From: Halioxenophilus aromaticivorans
GTDB lineage: Bacteria; Pseudomonadota; Gammaproteobacteria; Pseudomonadales; Cellvibrionaceae
Assembly: GCF_042850945.1 (NCBI RefSeq)
Contig: NZ_AP031496.1
Coordinates: forward strand, 3,038,001 to 3,102,000
DNA: 64,000 nucleotides
Direction: 5' to 3'
The notes below the pieces were generated by a model. It saw only the letters and a list, made by a program, of their open reading frames with translations. It did no database searches and was not told the DNA's origin. Below, piece by piece: positions 34,251-43,499 of this stretch. Every line of letters begins with the position of its first letter. The first letter of the stretch is position 1. A program made the position numbers and the translations under genes.

Positions 34251-36671
34251 TCAGTGTCTAGCCTGCTGGCCGCTCACGCCGGCTTCGGCACGCTCCAGTA
34301 AATCACGATATTCTTCGTCCGAAAATGGCTCCGGCATATGTGTTAGGGCCACCTCTAGCACTTGATCAATCCATTTTACTGGCTTTATGGTAAGCGCTTC
34401 TTTGATGTTTTCCGGAATCTCTTTAAGATCGCGCTCGTTGTCAGCCGGGATCAGCACAGTTTTAATACCACCCCGGTGTGCAGCCAACAGCTTTTCTTTG
34501 AGACCACCTATTCGCAACACTTCGCCGCGTAAGGTGATCTCACCGGTCATGGCCACATCAGCCCGCACCGGAATATCGGTTAACACACTCACCAGAGCCG
34601 TGCACATTCCAACACCGGCACTGGGACCATCCTTTGGCGTAGCCCCCTCTGGCACGTGAATGTGTAAATCGGTCTTTTCGGAATAATCAGGCGCGATACC
34701 AAGTACTTGCGCTCGTGACCGGACAACTGTCATAGCTGCCTGAATGGACTCCTGCATTACGTCGCCCAGCGAGCCGGTTTTTACCATACGGCCCTTACCT
34801 TTTAAAGCAGCGGCTTCGATGGTTAACAACTCACCACCAACTTGAGTCCAAGCCAAGCCTGTCACCTGGCCGATTTGGTTTTCTTGCTCTGCAATACCGT
34901 AATCAAAGCGACGAACGCCTAGGTATTTCTCCAAAACATCGCTATCGATTTCGGCCTTTGCGCTGTCTTTTTCTTTGACGTGTTGCGTAACTACTTTACG
35001 ACAAACCTTGGCAATTTCACGATCCAGGCCACGCACCCCAGCCTCTCGGGTGTAATAACGTATAATATCCCTGATAGCGTCTTCCGAGAGGTCTATCTCT
35101 TTGGCTTTGAGGCCGTTACGCTCTACTTGTTTAGGCAATAAATACTTAGTGGAGATAGCCACTTTTTCGTCTTCGGTGTAGCCAGGTATACGAATAACCT
35201 CCATACGATCCAACAAAGGGCCGGGAATATTCATGGAGTTTGAAGTACAAATGAACATCACGTCTGAAAGATCGTAATCGACTTCCAGGTAGTGGTCGTT
35301 AAAGCTGTTATTTTGCTCAGGGTCCAAAACCTCCAGCAAGGCGGAGGCTGGATCGCCGCGATGGTCCATGCCCATCTTGTCGATTTCATCTAACAAAAAC
35401 AGAGGATTTTTAACACCAACCTTGGACATTTTTTGAACCAACTTACCCGGTAAAGAACCGATGTAAGTACGGCGATGACCGCGAATTTCAGCTTCGTCGC
35501 GCACACCACCCAGGGCCATGCGGACGAACTTTCGGTTGGTTGCTCGGGCGATAGATTCACCAAGAGACGTCTTACCGACACCCGGAGGACCCACCAGACA
35601 CAATACTGGGCCCTTTATTTTCTTAACCCGCTTTTGCACGGCTAAATATTCCAAGATGCGGGCTTTAACTTCTTCCAAGCCGTAGTGATCGCGCTCCAGA
35701 ATTTCCTCTGCGCGCTGCAAATCGTTACGAACCTTGCTGCGTTTCTTCCAGGGAACGTTAACCATCCACTCAATATAAGAGCGAACCACCGAAGCCTCAG
35801 CGGACATCGGAGACATCATTTTGAGCTTACCCAACTCGGTGCGAGTTTTGCGCTCAGCTTCTTCTGGCATGCCGGCGTCGGCGATTTTTTGCTCGAGATC
35901 TTCCATCTCGTTGGGCTCTTCGCTTAAATCACCCAGCTCTTTTTGAATGGCTTTCATCTGCTCATTCAAATAGTACTCACGCTGACTCTTTTCCATCTGC
36001 TTTTTAACACGGCCACGGATACGTTTTTCAACCTGAAATAAGTCAATCTCCGCTTCTATCAAGCCTAGAATATGCTCTAGACGATCTCGCACGCTGACCA
36101 TCTCCAGTATCTCTTGCTTTTGCACAAGATCCAGGGACATATGGGCCACAATGGTGTCCGCCAGCCTGCCCGGCTCATCAATGCCGGATAGTGAGGTCAT
36201 CACTTCCGCAGGGACTTTTTTACTGAGGTTTACATACTGCTCAAATTGCGACATTGCTGTCTTAACCAGCACATCACTTTCGCGCGCGGGGATTTCTTCT
36301 TGGGCCAGTATTTCAACATCAGCTTTGTAGTAAGCGTCATCGCCGTCAACGGACAGCACTTTTGCGCGCTCACCACCTTCGACCAACACCTTTACGGTAC
36401 CATCGGGTAATTTCAGAAGTTGCAGCACCGAAGACACAGTACCGATCTCAAATAGTCGGTCTGGTGTAGGATCATCATCAGATGCGTTCTTTTGCGCCAG
36501 CAACAACACCTGCTTATCTGACGCCATCGCCTGCTCTAACGCTTGGATCGACTTTTCTCGCCCCACGAATAACGGGATGACCATATGGGGGTAAATAACC
36601 ACGTCACGGAGCGGCAACAGCGGTAAGCCATGGATGGCGGATTCGTTACTGTCAGATGCCATGCTATACAT
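34251..36671 (-). CDS. lon: ATP-dependent protease Lon
   Basis: Lon degrades misfolded and regulatory proteins in the cytoplasm. The 806-residue protein has the LON N-terminal domain (about 15-210, LPLLPLRDVVIYPHM), a coiled linker, the AAA+ module with Walker A GPPGVGKT (361-368) and Walker B FLLDEIDK, and the serine protease domain with DGPSAGVGM (catalytic Ser) and GGLKEKLLAA (catalytic Lys). An in-frame ATG three codons later is an alternative start. It sits between clpX and hupB as in E. coli. A heat-shock-type promoter candidate lies 58 bases upstream. Confidence 0.97.
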   Translation of the reverse strand: MYSMASDSNESAIHGLPLLPLRDVVIYPHMVIPLFVGREKSIQALEQAMASDKQVLLLAQKNASDDDPTPDRLFEIGTVSSVLQLLKLPDGTVKVLVEGGERAKVLSVDGDDAYYKADVEILAQEEIPARESDVLVKTAMSQFEQYVNLSKKVPAEVMTSLSGIDEPGRLADTIVAHMSLDLVQKQEILEMVSVRDRLEHILGLIEAEIDLFQVEKRIRGRVKKQMEKSQREYYLNEQMKAIQKELGDLSEEPNEMEDLEQKIADAGMPEEAERKTRTELGKLKMMSPMSAEASVVRSYIEWMVNVPWKKRSKVRNDLQRAEEILERDHYGLEEVKARILEYLAVQKRVKKIKGPVLCLVGPPGVGKTSLGESIARATNRKFVRMALGGVRDEAEIRGHRRTYIGSLPGKLVQKMSKVGVKNPLFLLDEIDKMGMDHRGDPASALLEVLDPEQNNSFNDHYLEVDYDLSDVMFICTSNSMNIPGPLLDRMEVIRIPGYTEDEKVAISTKYLLPKQVERNGLKAKEIDLSEDAIRDIIRYYTREAGVRGLDREIAKVCRKVVTQHVKEKDSAKAEIDSDVLEKYLGVRRFDYGIAEQENQIGQVTGLAWTQVGGELLTIEAAALKGKGRMVKTGSLGDVMQESIQAAMTVVRSRAQVLGIAPDYSEKTDLHIHVPEGATPKDGPSAGVGMCTALVSVLTDIPVRADVAMTGEITLRGEVLRIGGLKEKLLAAHRGGIKTVLIPADNERDLKEIPENIKEALTIKPVKWIDQVLEVALTHMPEPFSDEEYRDLLERAEAGVSGQQARH

Positions 36672-36728
36672 TGCCTCACATTGGTTTAGCGGGCCATTGC
36701 AGACGCGCTGGGATATTCATAGATGGAA

Positions 36729-36756
36729 AGTTGGGGTCTGTACGTAGAAATACAAG
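36729..36756 (-). promoter_or_regulatory. Heat-shock (sigma-32) promoter candidate for lon
   Basis: On the minus strand CTTGTA (36751-36756) is followed by 14 bases and CCCCAACT (36729-36736). The consensus is CTTGAA, 13-15 bases, CCCCATnT, so there is one mismatch in each element. E. coli lon is known to be transcribed by sigma-32, which supports the reading. Confidence 0.6.
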
Positions 36757-36806
36757 CCACTAGCACAGTTTGGGGACAAAATTCACTTATTATGGGGGTA
36801 CCAAAG

Positions 36807-36830
36807 CCCTCTCTGTGGATCTAGAGAGGG
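36807..36830 (-). terminator. Hairpin between clpX and lon
   Basis: CCCTCTCT (36807-36814) and AGAGAGGG (36823-36830) form a perfect eight-base-pair stem with an eight-base loop, just after the clpX stop on the minus strand. What follows is GCTTTGG, a weak U-tract, so partial termination before lon is plausible. Confidence 0.5.
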
Positions 36831-36853
36831 CCGCGGGTAGCTGAAGAGACGGG

Positions 36854-38149
36854 TTATTCGTCGGAAATTGCTTTCTGAGCGTTGGAATTTTCGTAAACAA
36901 GAAGCGGTTCCGACTCACCATTGATGACACTCTCATCAATAACAACCTTAACGACATTATCGGCGGATGGTATCTCGTACATGGTGTCTAATAGTACGTT
37001 TTCCATGATAGACCGTAGGCCGCGTGCACCAGTTCTTCGCTCCATCGCTTTCTGCGCTACAGCATCCAGTGCCTCAGGGCGGAAGTCAATCTCTACCCCT
37101 TCCATACTAAACAACTTAGTGTACTGCTTAGTGAGGGCGTTCTTAGGCTCGGTAAGAATTTGAACCAAGGCTTCTTTATTTAGCTCTTCCAAGGTTGCAA
37201 TAACAGGTAAGCGACCAACGAACTCTGGAATCAAACCGTACTTAACCAGGTCTTCCGCTTCGAGCTCTTTCAACGCTTCGCCAAAGTTCTTCTTGTCATC
37301 CTTGCTTTTAACGTCAGCGCCAAAGCCGATACCGCCCTTCTCAGAGCGATCTAGGATGATACGATCTAAGCCAGCAAATGCACCACCGCAAATGAACAAA
37401 ATGTTAGAAGTGTCGACTTGCAGGAATTCTTGTTGAGGATGCTTGCGTCCTCCCTGTGGTGGAACCGAAGCAACGGTACCCTCAATCAACTTCAACAGCG
37501 CTTGCTGCACACCCTCCCCGGACACATCACGAGTTATAGAAGGATTGTCGGATTTGCGCGAGATCTTATCGATTTCGTCAATATAAACGATACCTTGCTG
37601 CGCCTTGTCGACATCGTAATCACACTTCTGCAACAGCTTTTGTATGATATTTTCAACGTCTTCACCAACGTAGCCGGCTTCTGTCAGGGTCGTAGCATCA
37701 GCGATGGTAAACGGTACGTTTAGCAGCCGCGCCAATGTCTCGGCGAGTAAGGTCTTACCGCTACCGGTTGGCCCTACTAGCAAAATATTACTCTTACCGA
37801 GCTCGACTTCGTCTTTACCCTTTTTGCCATCGCTGCCAATGCGCAGTCGCTTGTAATGGTTGTAAACCGCTACAGACAGTACTTTTTTAGCACGCTTTTG
37901 ACCAATAACGTATTGGTCCAAGGTCTTGGCGATTTCTTCAGGCGTTGGCAGGCGTTCGTTGCCGCCTTCGGCACTGCTCTCTTGAATTTCTTCGCGAATA
38001 ATGTCGTTACACAGATCGACACACTCGTCACAGATAAAGACGGATGGGCCTGCAATCAACTTGCGCACTTCATGCTGGCTTTTACCACAAAACGAACAAT
38101 ACAAAAGCTTGCCGTTCTGATCCCCTTTATCGTTGCCTTGATCAGACAT
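36854..38149 (-). CDS. clpX: ClpXP protease ATPase subunit ClpX
   Basis: ClpX unfolds substrates and feeds them to ClpP. The 431-residue protein has an N-terminal zinc-binding domain with C18, C21, C40 and C43 (YCSFCGKS and FICDEC), Walker A GPTGSGKT near 123-130, Walker B IVYIDEIDK, the pore loop GYVGED, and the ClpP-binding loop IGFGAD. The sensor-2 GARGLR is near the C-terminus. It lies downstream of clpP and upstream of lon, standard order. Confidence 0.97.
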   Translation of the reverse strand: MSDQGNDKGDQNGKLLYCSFCGKSQHEVRKLIAGPSVFICDECVDLCNDIIREEIQESSAEGGNERLPTPEEIAKTLDQYVIGQKRAKKVLSVAVYNHYKRLRIGSDGKKGKDEVELGKSNILLVGPTGSGKTLLAETLARLLNVPFTIADATTLTEAGYVGEDVENIIQKLLQKCDYDVDKAQQGIVYIDEIDKISRKSDNPSITRDVSGEGVQQALLKLIEGTVASVPPQGGRKHPQQEFLQVDTSNILFICGGAFAGLDRIILDRSEKGGIGFGADVKSKDDKKNFGEALKELEAEDLVKYGLIPEFVGRLPVIATLEELNKEALVQILTEPKNALTKQYTKLFSMEGVEIDFRPEALDAVAQKAMERRTGARGLRSIMENVLLDTMYEIPSADNVVKVVIDESVINGESEPLLVYENSNAQKAISDE

Positions 38150-38253
38150 TAAGTCACTCCATTTTTCTGCTGTGCTTTACTAAGATGCTAGCTTTGCACC
38201 CATTTTGCAAGTATAGCTGCCCAAATTAGTGGCACAAATCAGAGTTCAATTGT

Positions 38254-38270
38254 GAATAGCCGGTCTATTC
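38254..38270 (-). terminator. Small hairpin between clpP and clpX
   Basis: GAATAG and CTATTC form a six-base-pair stem around CCGGT in the 201-base clpP-clpX gap. There is no T-tract, so it is more likely an mRNA structural or processing element than a true terminator. Confidence 0.25.
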
Positions 38271-38350
38271 ATCACAAGTGACGCCGGCTTCTACCTGACG
38301 ACCGTCACCCCTTACTACGGCGACTGGTCGAAGTGTACTGATAGTCGGCG

Positions 38351-38989
38351 CTATTCCCCGCTGCGGGAGGTCAACACCTTATCGATTAGGCCGTATTCCA
38401 TAGATTGCTGAGCGGTCATGAAATTGTCACGTTCGGTGTCCAGAGCGATTTGCTCGACGCTTTGGCCGGTGTGCTGCGCCATTACCTCGTTTAGACGAGC
38501 CCGAATCTTAAGGATTTCTTGAGCTTGAATATGGATATCCGATGCCTGACCCTGGGCACCACCACTTGGCTGGTGGATCATGGTCCGCGCGTTCGGCAAA
38601 CAGTAGCGTTTTCCTTTGGCTCCCGCGGTCAGCAAAAACGCACCCATACTGGCGGCTTGGCCGATACACATAGTGCTCACATCGGGTTTGATGAACTGCA
38701 TGGTGTCATAGATGGACAAACCCGCAGTCACTGAACCGCCAGGGCTGTTGATATAGAGGTGAATATCTTTATCGGGGTTTTCAGCTTCCAGGAATAACAG
38801 CTGAGCGACAACAAGGTTGGCCATGTGATCTTCAACCTGCCCAACCAAAAAGATAATGCGCTCTTTTAGCAGACGGGAATAGATGTCAAAGGAGCGCTCT
38901 CCCCTTGCGGTTTGCTCAATAACCATTGGAACAAGTCCGGAGTTAACCACAGAACCAGGACCAAAATCATCAAACATAGAATTAGACAT
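38351..38989 (-). CDS. clpP: ATP-dependent Clp protease proteolytic subunit
   Basis: ClpP is the tetradecameric serine protease that degrades substrates unfolded by ClpX or ClpA. The catalytic triad is complete: S114 in QAASMGAFLL, H139 in TMIHQPSGG and D188 in TERDNF. Length, 212 residues, includes the usual short propeptide before VIEQTARGER. It lies between tig and clpX. Confidence 0.97.
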   Translation of the reverse strand: MSNSMFDDFGPGSVVNSGLVPMVIEQTARGERSFDIYSRLLKERIIFLVGQVEDHMANLVVAQLLFLEAENPDKDIHLYINSPGGSVTAGLSIYDTMQFIKPDVSTMCIGQAASMGAFLLTAGAKGKRYCLPNARTMIHQPSGGAQGQASDIHIQAQEILKIRARLNEVMAQHTGQSVEQIALDTERDNFMTAQQSMEYGLIDKVLTSRSGE

Positions 38990-39304
38990 AGATTACTCAA
39001 CTTAACTTCAAGTGCATTCAAAAGACAGTTACGTGTTAGCAGAAAAATGGTTCACTCGCACCAACTGGTACATTGGTGACATTTTTTCGGCTAAGACCCA
39101 GCTATTAGCTTAAATGATGCCAACTGTCGCCTATGGCAAAACAAATATAAGCCACTCAGCAATTGAGCTTAACGTGAGTTCGGGTGATACGCCAGTACTG
39201 ACGCGACGGCAGGAAAAAAAAACGCCGCTTTCGCGACGTTTTTGATAGTTTTAATACAATATGGTTACATTTCGAGCAACACTGTACTAACTCTGTTAGG
39301 GGGT
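38990..39304. other. Intergenic region between tig and clpP
   Basis: This 315-base stretch contains the tig terminator and the clpP promoter region. An inverted ACCAA/TTGGT pair occurs near 39060-39077. A heat-shock promoter is expected here by analogy, but I could not find a match as good as the lon one. No coding frame is supported. Confidence 0.4.
39213..39243 (-). terminator. Terminator after tig
   Basis: On the minus strand AACGTCGC and GCGGCGTT pair (one G-T wobble) around a GAAA tetraloop at 39221-39240, followed by nine U residues encoded at 39213-39222. It is a classic intrinsic terminator located about 60 bases after the tig stop. Confidence 0.85.
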
Positions 39305-40630
39305 TTACTGCTCGCCCTGGTTGCCTTGGGCAGCCTTGATAACATCTTCGTAGTTGGACTGTGTTTCAGTAACATTGGCATCCGCTAGAATGGCCTCTAC
39401 CACCTGATCTTCCAACACGGCAGACTCTACACCAGCCAGCAACTGCTGATTGCTGTAGTAATAAGTAACAACTTCTTCTGGCTCTTGGTAGGTAGAAGCA
39501 ATTTCTTCAACCATGGCGCGAACCTTATCGCCGTCCACTTTGATCTCTTTTTGCTTGACGATCTCGCCCACGATCAATCCCAGGGACACACGGCGCTTAG
39601 CTTGCTCCTCAAACATTTCGTCTGGCAAAATGCCTTTAAGATCTAACTGCTGGGCCTGGGCACCGAATTGCTGGGCCATTTGACCGCGCAGAGCATCGAT
39701 CTCACCTGCCACTAAAGCACTGGGCAGCTCGACTTCATTAGCGTCGATCAACTTGTCCATGACTTGCGTCTTGGCCTGAGTCTTCACTGCATTTTTGAGC
39801 TCGCGCTCCATGTTTTTCTGAACTTCGTCGCGGAATTCATCTTCAGTCTCGGTATCGATACCGAACTTCTTGTAAAGCTCCGCGTTTAGCTCTGGCAACT
39901 CCTGCTCGGAAACAGAGTTAACAGTCACCTCAAACTCCACTGCAGCGCCTTTAAGGTCTTCTGAGTGGTAATCTTCTGGGAAGGTCAGCGCTAAAGTCTT
40001 GGAATCGCCTGCTTTTAAGCCTTCGACGCCAGCTTCGAAGCCGTCAATCATACGGCCGGAGCCCAGCACCAAATCTTGCTTCTCAGCACTGCCACCTTCG
40101 AAGACCTCACCGTCTTTAGTGCCTTTATAATCGATGTTGACCTTGTCACCATCGGCAGCGGCACGCTCAACTTCTACCCACTCGGCTTGCTGCTTACGCA
40201 GGATATCGATCATCTTATCGACATCTTCAGTGCCCACATCAGCTATTAGCTTTTCAATGTCGAAACCAGCCGTCTCTTTCAGCTCAACCTCTGGATACAC
40301 TTCAAAGGTAGCCACATATTCGAAGTCTTGGCCTTCTTTGCTCTCTAGAGGCTCAATGGCTGGCTGACCGGCGGGACGCACTTCTTTCTCGGAGACAGCG
40401 TCCTGGAAGGTACGATTGATCATGTCACCCATAACTTCTTGGCGAACACCAGCACCATAGCGCTGCTTGACCACTTTAAGAGGAACCTTGCCTTTACGGA
40501 AACCGTTGATGCGGATAGTTTTAGCAGCTTCCTGCAGACGTTTATTTACTTCGCTATCGAAGTCAGCCGCGGGAATGCCTACTGTCATACGGCGCTCAAG
40601 GCCGGAGGTGGTTTCTATAGAGACCTGCAT
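39305..40630 (-). CDS. tig: Trigger factor
   Basis: Trigger factor binds ribosomes at the exit tunnel and shields nascent chains. The 441-residue protein has the N-terminal ribosome-binding signature NGFRKGKVPLKVVKQRYG (about 43-60, GFRKGKVP being the classic motif), an FKBP-type isomerase domain near 150-245 (VNIDYKGTKDGEVFEGG), and a helical C-terminal chaperone domain with an acidic tail. It follows tRNA-Leu(UAG) and precedes clpP, the normal order. Confidence 0.97.
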   Translation of the reverse strand: MQVSIETTSGLERRMTVGIPAADFDSEVNKRLQEAAKTIRINGFRKGKVPLKVVKQRYGAGVRQEVMGDMINRTFQDAVSEKEVRPAGQPAIEPLESKEGQDFEYVATFEVYPEVELKETAGFDIEKLIADVGTEDVDKMIDILRKQQAEWVEVERAAADGDKVNIDYKGTKDGEVFEGGSAEKQDLVLGSGRMIDGFEAGVEGLKAGDSKTLALTFPEDYHSEDLKGAAVEFEVTVNSVSEQELPELNAELYKKFGIDTETEDEFRDEVQKNMERELKNAVKTQAKTQVMDKLIDANEVELPSALVAGEIDALRGQMAQQFGAQAQQLDLKGILPDEMFEEQAKRRVSLGLIVGEIVKQKEIKVDGDKVRAMVEEIASTYQEPEEVVTYYYSNQQLLAGVESAVLEDQVVEAILADANVTETQSNYEDVIKAAQGNQGEQ

Positions 40631-40766
40631 GTTGATCCTCTAATCATCTGTTGACGTCGCCATGCCCTAACCAACGGGGTCTAGCCAGAGATTCGAGGGC
40701 ACGATGACAAGAATGGGAAAGTCCGCCAGAACCCCCTATTGGGGCGGCGTACAAGTGCTTCATTAA

Positions 40767-40851
<85 letters not shown>

Positions 40852-40859
40852 TAACCGAA

Positions 40860-40920
40860 CAGATAGCCTATAAGCATTTGATTTGGCTAATTATTTTTGC
40901 AAATCAATTTGGCCTATCTG
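40860..40920. repeat. 61-bp two-part inverted repeat upstream of tRNA-Leu(UAG)
   Basis: Outer arms CAGATAG (40860-40866) and CTATCTG (40914-40920) and inner arms TTGATTTG (40878-40885) and CAAATCAA (40900-40907) are both perfect and share nearly the same centre. The element lies eight bases before the tRNA 5' end and 55 bases after the XRE-cupin gene stop. It may be a terminator for that gene, a tRNA-promoter operator, or both. Confidence 0.7.
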
Positions 40921-40975
40921 AAAAGCGGGGCAGATTGTGCCACAGTAATCTGCCCCGTACAACACAAAAGATAAA

Positions 40976-41578
40976 TTAATCACTAAACTTTGTCTCAAAG
41001 CCAGTCTGGACGCCATCACTGGCCACGCCGCCGGTTTCCATAACCACCGAGATCGCGATACAACCCATTGTCCCGCTGTTGCGAATCCTGTGTGGCTGCA
41101 TGGCGTCGATATAATAGCCGTCGCCCTGGCGTAGGCTCAGTGTCTGGGCTCCTACGGTAACCTCCAGCTCGCCATCAAAGATAATTCCGGCGCACTCGCC
41201 AGCCTTATTCATTAACGCATCCCCCGTATCTGCCTCCGGCGGATAAAATTCCCAGGTTACCGACATCGAACGGTTAGTTTTATCGGCCGCCAGTAATTTC
41301 GCGGTGATGCTTCCCTCTCCGACATTCGGCATCTGATTACTGCGATAGAAGGCATTGGCTGCGGCACTTAAATCTAAGCTAAAAAAATCACCCAACCCCA
41401 TGGGAATTCCATCGAGTACTTTTTTAAGGGATGCCACGCTCGGTGATATACGGCCCTGTTCCATTTGCGAGATGGCGCTGTTGGTTACACCCGCCCTGCG
41501 CGCCAACTCCCGCTGGGACCAACCATTGATTTTGCGTATCAATTGCAACCGCTGCCCTACGTCCAACGACACGAGCAC
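40976..41578 (-). CDS. XRE-cupin transcriptional regulator (PuuR-like)
   Basis: The 200-residue protein combines a helix-turn-helix of the XRE type (about 8-62, with WSQRELARRAGVTNSAISQMEQGRISPSVASL) and a C-terminal cupin domain (about 115-185, GIIFDGELEVTVGAQTLSLRQGDGYYIDAMQPHRIRN). This plan is seen in PuuR-like repressors of polyamine or amino-acid catabolism. No matching catabolic gene is adjacent, so the effector is unknown. It is divergent from the GlxA-like regulator gene; the 121-base gap between them may be a shared control region. Confidence 0.88.
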   Translation of the reverse strand: MLVSLDVGQRLQLIRKINGWSQRELARRAGVTNSAISQMEQGRISPSVASLKKVLDGIPMGLGDFFSLDLSAAANAFYRSNQMPNVGEGSITAKLLAADKTNRSMSVTWEFYPPEADTGDALMNKAGECAGIIFDGELEVTVGAQTLSLRQGDGYYIDAMQPHRIRNSGTMGCIAISVVMETGGVASDGVQTGFETKFSD

Positions 41579-41699
41579 CTCACCTTATTAGACTGCCATT
41601 TGAATCAAGACTTTAAACTATGCTAGTGGCTATGCAAATATAAGCCTACTTTCAATCACTCGATGTTGATGCGATAAGCCCATTCGCTGACGAAAAACA

Positions 41700-42683
41700 A
41701 TGCAAAAAATAACCTTTGTTCTTTACCCAGAGATGCTGGCTTCCAGCATCACCCTACCCATTGAAATGCTGAAAGCCGGTGAAAGTTTCGCTAGAGTCAA
41801 AAGTAGGCAGGCTGAAACACTGGAAATCACTACTACCGCCCAATCCCAGCGGGCAATAAAATCTCACGCGGGCTTGCCCATTGTGGCAGACAACACCTTC
41901 GCCGACAGTCACAGTGCAGATATCGTGTTTCTACCCGCGCTTTGGCGCAACCCGACTCGAGCACTGAATAACCTGCCTGAAATATACCCATGGTTAATGA
42001 AACAATATCAAAATGGGGCAATTATCAGCGCCGTTGGTACTGGCGTTTGTTTTCTTGCTGAAGCAGGCTTGCTTGACGAAAAGGCCGCCACTACCCATTG
42101 GCATTTTTTCGATGAATTTCACAAGCGCTACCCCAAAGTTATATTGAAGCGACAGTATTTCATTACTCAATCCGCCAATCTATATTGCTCTGCAAGCATC
42201 AATGCGCTAGCGGATCTAACAGTGCACTTTATTCAACGGATCTATAACACGGACATTGCAAGCCACGTGGAACGCCACTTTTCCCATGAAATTAGACGCT
42301 CCTACGAAGCCATAGGGTACTTCGACGGCCAAATGAACAAACACCCTGACGAAGACATCGTACAAGCTCAAATGTGGCTGCAGGATAATTACAACAAGGA
42401 AGTTCGCTTCAGCGAAGTAGCCGATAGATTTGATATGAGCGTGAGATCCTTTAATCGACGATTTAAGTCCGCCACCAACAAATCGCCCCTTCAATACTTG
42501 CAAGAGATTCGGATTCAAACCGCTAAGGATCTACTGAAAACAAGCAATTTAACCATCAGCGAGATCGCTTTTAAAGTGGGTTATTCCGACATGGGCCACT
42601 TCACCATGCTGTTTAAAAAGCTGCTGGCCACCACACCAAGCGAATATCGCACCACGGTGAGAGCGAAATTATTCAAAGCTTAA
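41700..42683 (+). CDS. GlxA-family transcriptional regulator (PfpI/DJ-1 + AraC)
   Basis: The 327-residue protein has an N-terminal DJ-1/PfpI-like domain (about 1-175; AVGTGVCFLAEAGLLDEKAATTHW replaces the catalytic loop) and a C-terminal AraC helix-turn-helix pair (about 225-320; SVRSFNRRFK, LLKTSNLTISEIAFKVGYSD and FTMLFKKLLATTPSEYR). GlxA-type regulators control amine or amino-acid catabolism, but no such gene is next to this one. It is divergent from the XRE-cupin gene. Confidence 0.9.
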   Translation: MQKITFVLYPEMLASSITLPIEMLKAGESFARVKSRQAETLEITTTAQSQRAIKSHAGLPIVADNTFADSHSADIVFLPALWRNPTRALNNLPEIYPWLMKQYQNGAIISAVGTGVCFLAEAGLLDEKAATTHWHFFDEFHKRYPKVILKRQYFITQSANLYCSASINALADLTVHFIQRIYNTDIASHVERHFSHEIRRSYEAIGYFDGQMNKHPDEDIVQAQMWLQDNYNKEVRFSEVADRFDMSVRSFNRRFKSATNKSPLQYLQEIRIQTAKDLLKTSNLTISEIAFKVGYSDMGHFTMLFKKLLATTPSEYRTTVRAKLFKA

Positions 42684-42755
42684 TTGCTTAAGCACGAATA
42701 GGCGCTCCAGCTGTTTGCCAGAGCAAGCAAAAAAATCTTTGGCAAATACGGGAGC

Positions 42756-43451
42756 TTACTCTATTGAGGCCAGAGGCTTGCGCATAATAACCACATCATC
42801 GGACCACACCGTGAGGCGGCCATTGAGGTGGGCCGCGAGCCACATAAACGTCACCAAATGGAAGAACACCACATGGGTGGGGTCGTTTTTATAATGCCAG
42901 TTTGCGAATCGCTCTTGGCTTATCCACCGTTTGGTCATAATGGCCAAATATCCACCCGGCCGAACACACTGCCATAACTGAATAAGAGTATCCTTCGGCT
43001 GCTGGAGGTGCTCAACCACTTCGGATGCGGTGACGAAGTCGTAACTCGCTTCCAACACCGATTTGTCATCAGCATAAAATTTATCGTACAGGGCCATGCT
43101 GTGACCTGCGGAAGAAAACATGTCGGCCAGCGCAGGCGCCGGCCCACATCCGAAATCCAGACCACTGGCAGAGTCTGGCAACAATTTTTGCACCGGGTTA
43201 AAAATTCTCGATAGAAATCGGCGGTAGCCGGCGTCAGAAAGGTCGTTTTCGTGCAGGTCGTACTCCACTCTCTCCTGTGAAGAGCTCAACCAATAGTCAC
43301 TGGGCACACAGACGAGCTGGCAATTCACGCAACGCTCGTATGCTCGCTTTTCGTCGGTCAGAAAATGTTGCGGATTGGCCTGCTGGCAAAGTGGACACTG
43401 AACCGGTATCACCGGCTGGGAAGCATTTGAGGATTCTTTAGAGGGTACCAT
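42756..43451 (-). CDS. Zinc-ribbon class I SAM methyltransferase
   Basis: The 231-residue protein begins with a four-Cys zinc-ribbon-like motif (CPLCQQAN and CVNCQLVC), followed by a Methyltransf_23-type Rossmann domain. Motif I is GLDFGCGPAPAL, and downstream VTASEVVEHLQQPKDTL and VRPGGYLAIMTKRW follow. The family is broad; tRNA, quinone or small-molecule substrates are possible. No neighbour identifies the substrate. It is convergent with the GlxA-like gene and 48 bases from the next exported protein gene. Confidence 0.85.
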   Translation of the reverse strand: MVPSKESSNASQPVIPVQCPLCQQANPQHFLTDEKRAYERCVNCQLVCVPSDYWLSSSQERVEYDLHENDLSDAGYRRFLSRIFNPVQKLLPDSASGLDFGCGPAPALADMFSSAGHSMALYDKFYADDKSVLEASYDFVTASEVVEHLQQPKDTLIQLWQCVRPGGYLAIMTKRWISQERFANWHYKNDPTHVVFFHLVTFMWLAAHLNGRLTVWSDDVVIMRKPLASIE

Positions 43452-43499
43452 AGGGGTGAAACTGGGTTGCCATTTGGCAACCCGCTGTATAACGACTGT

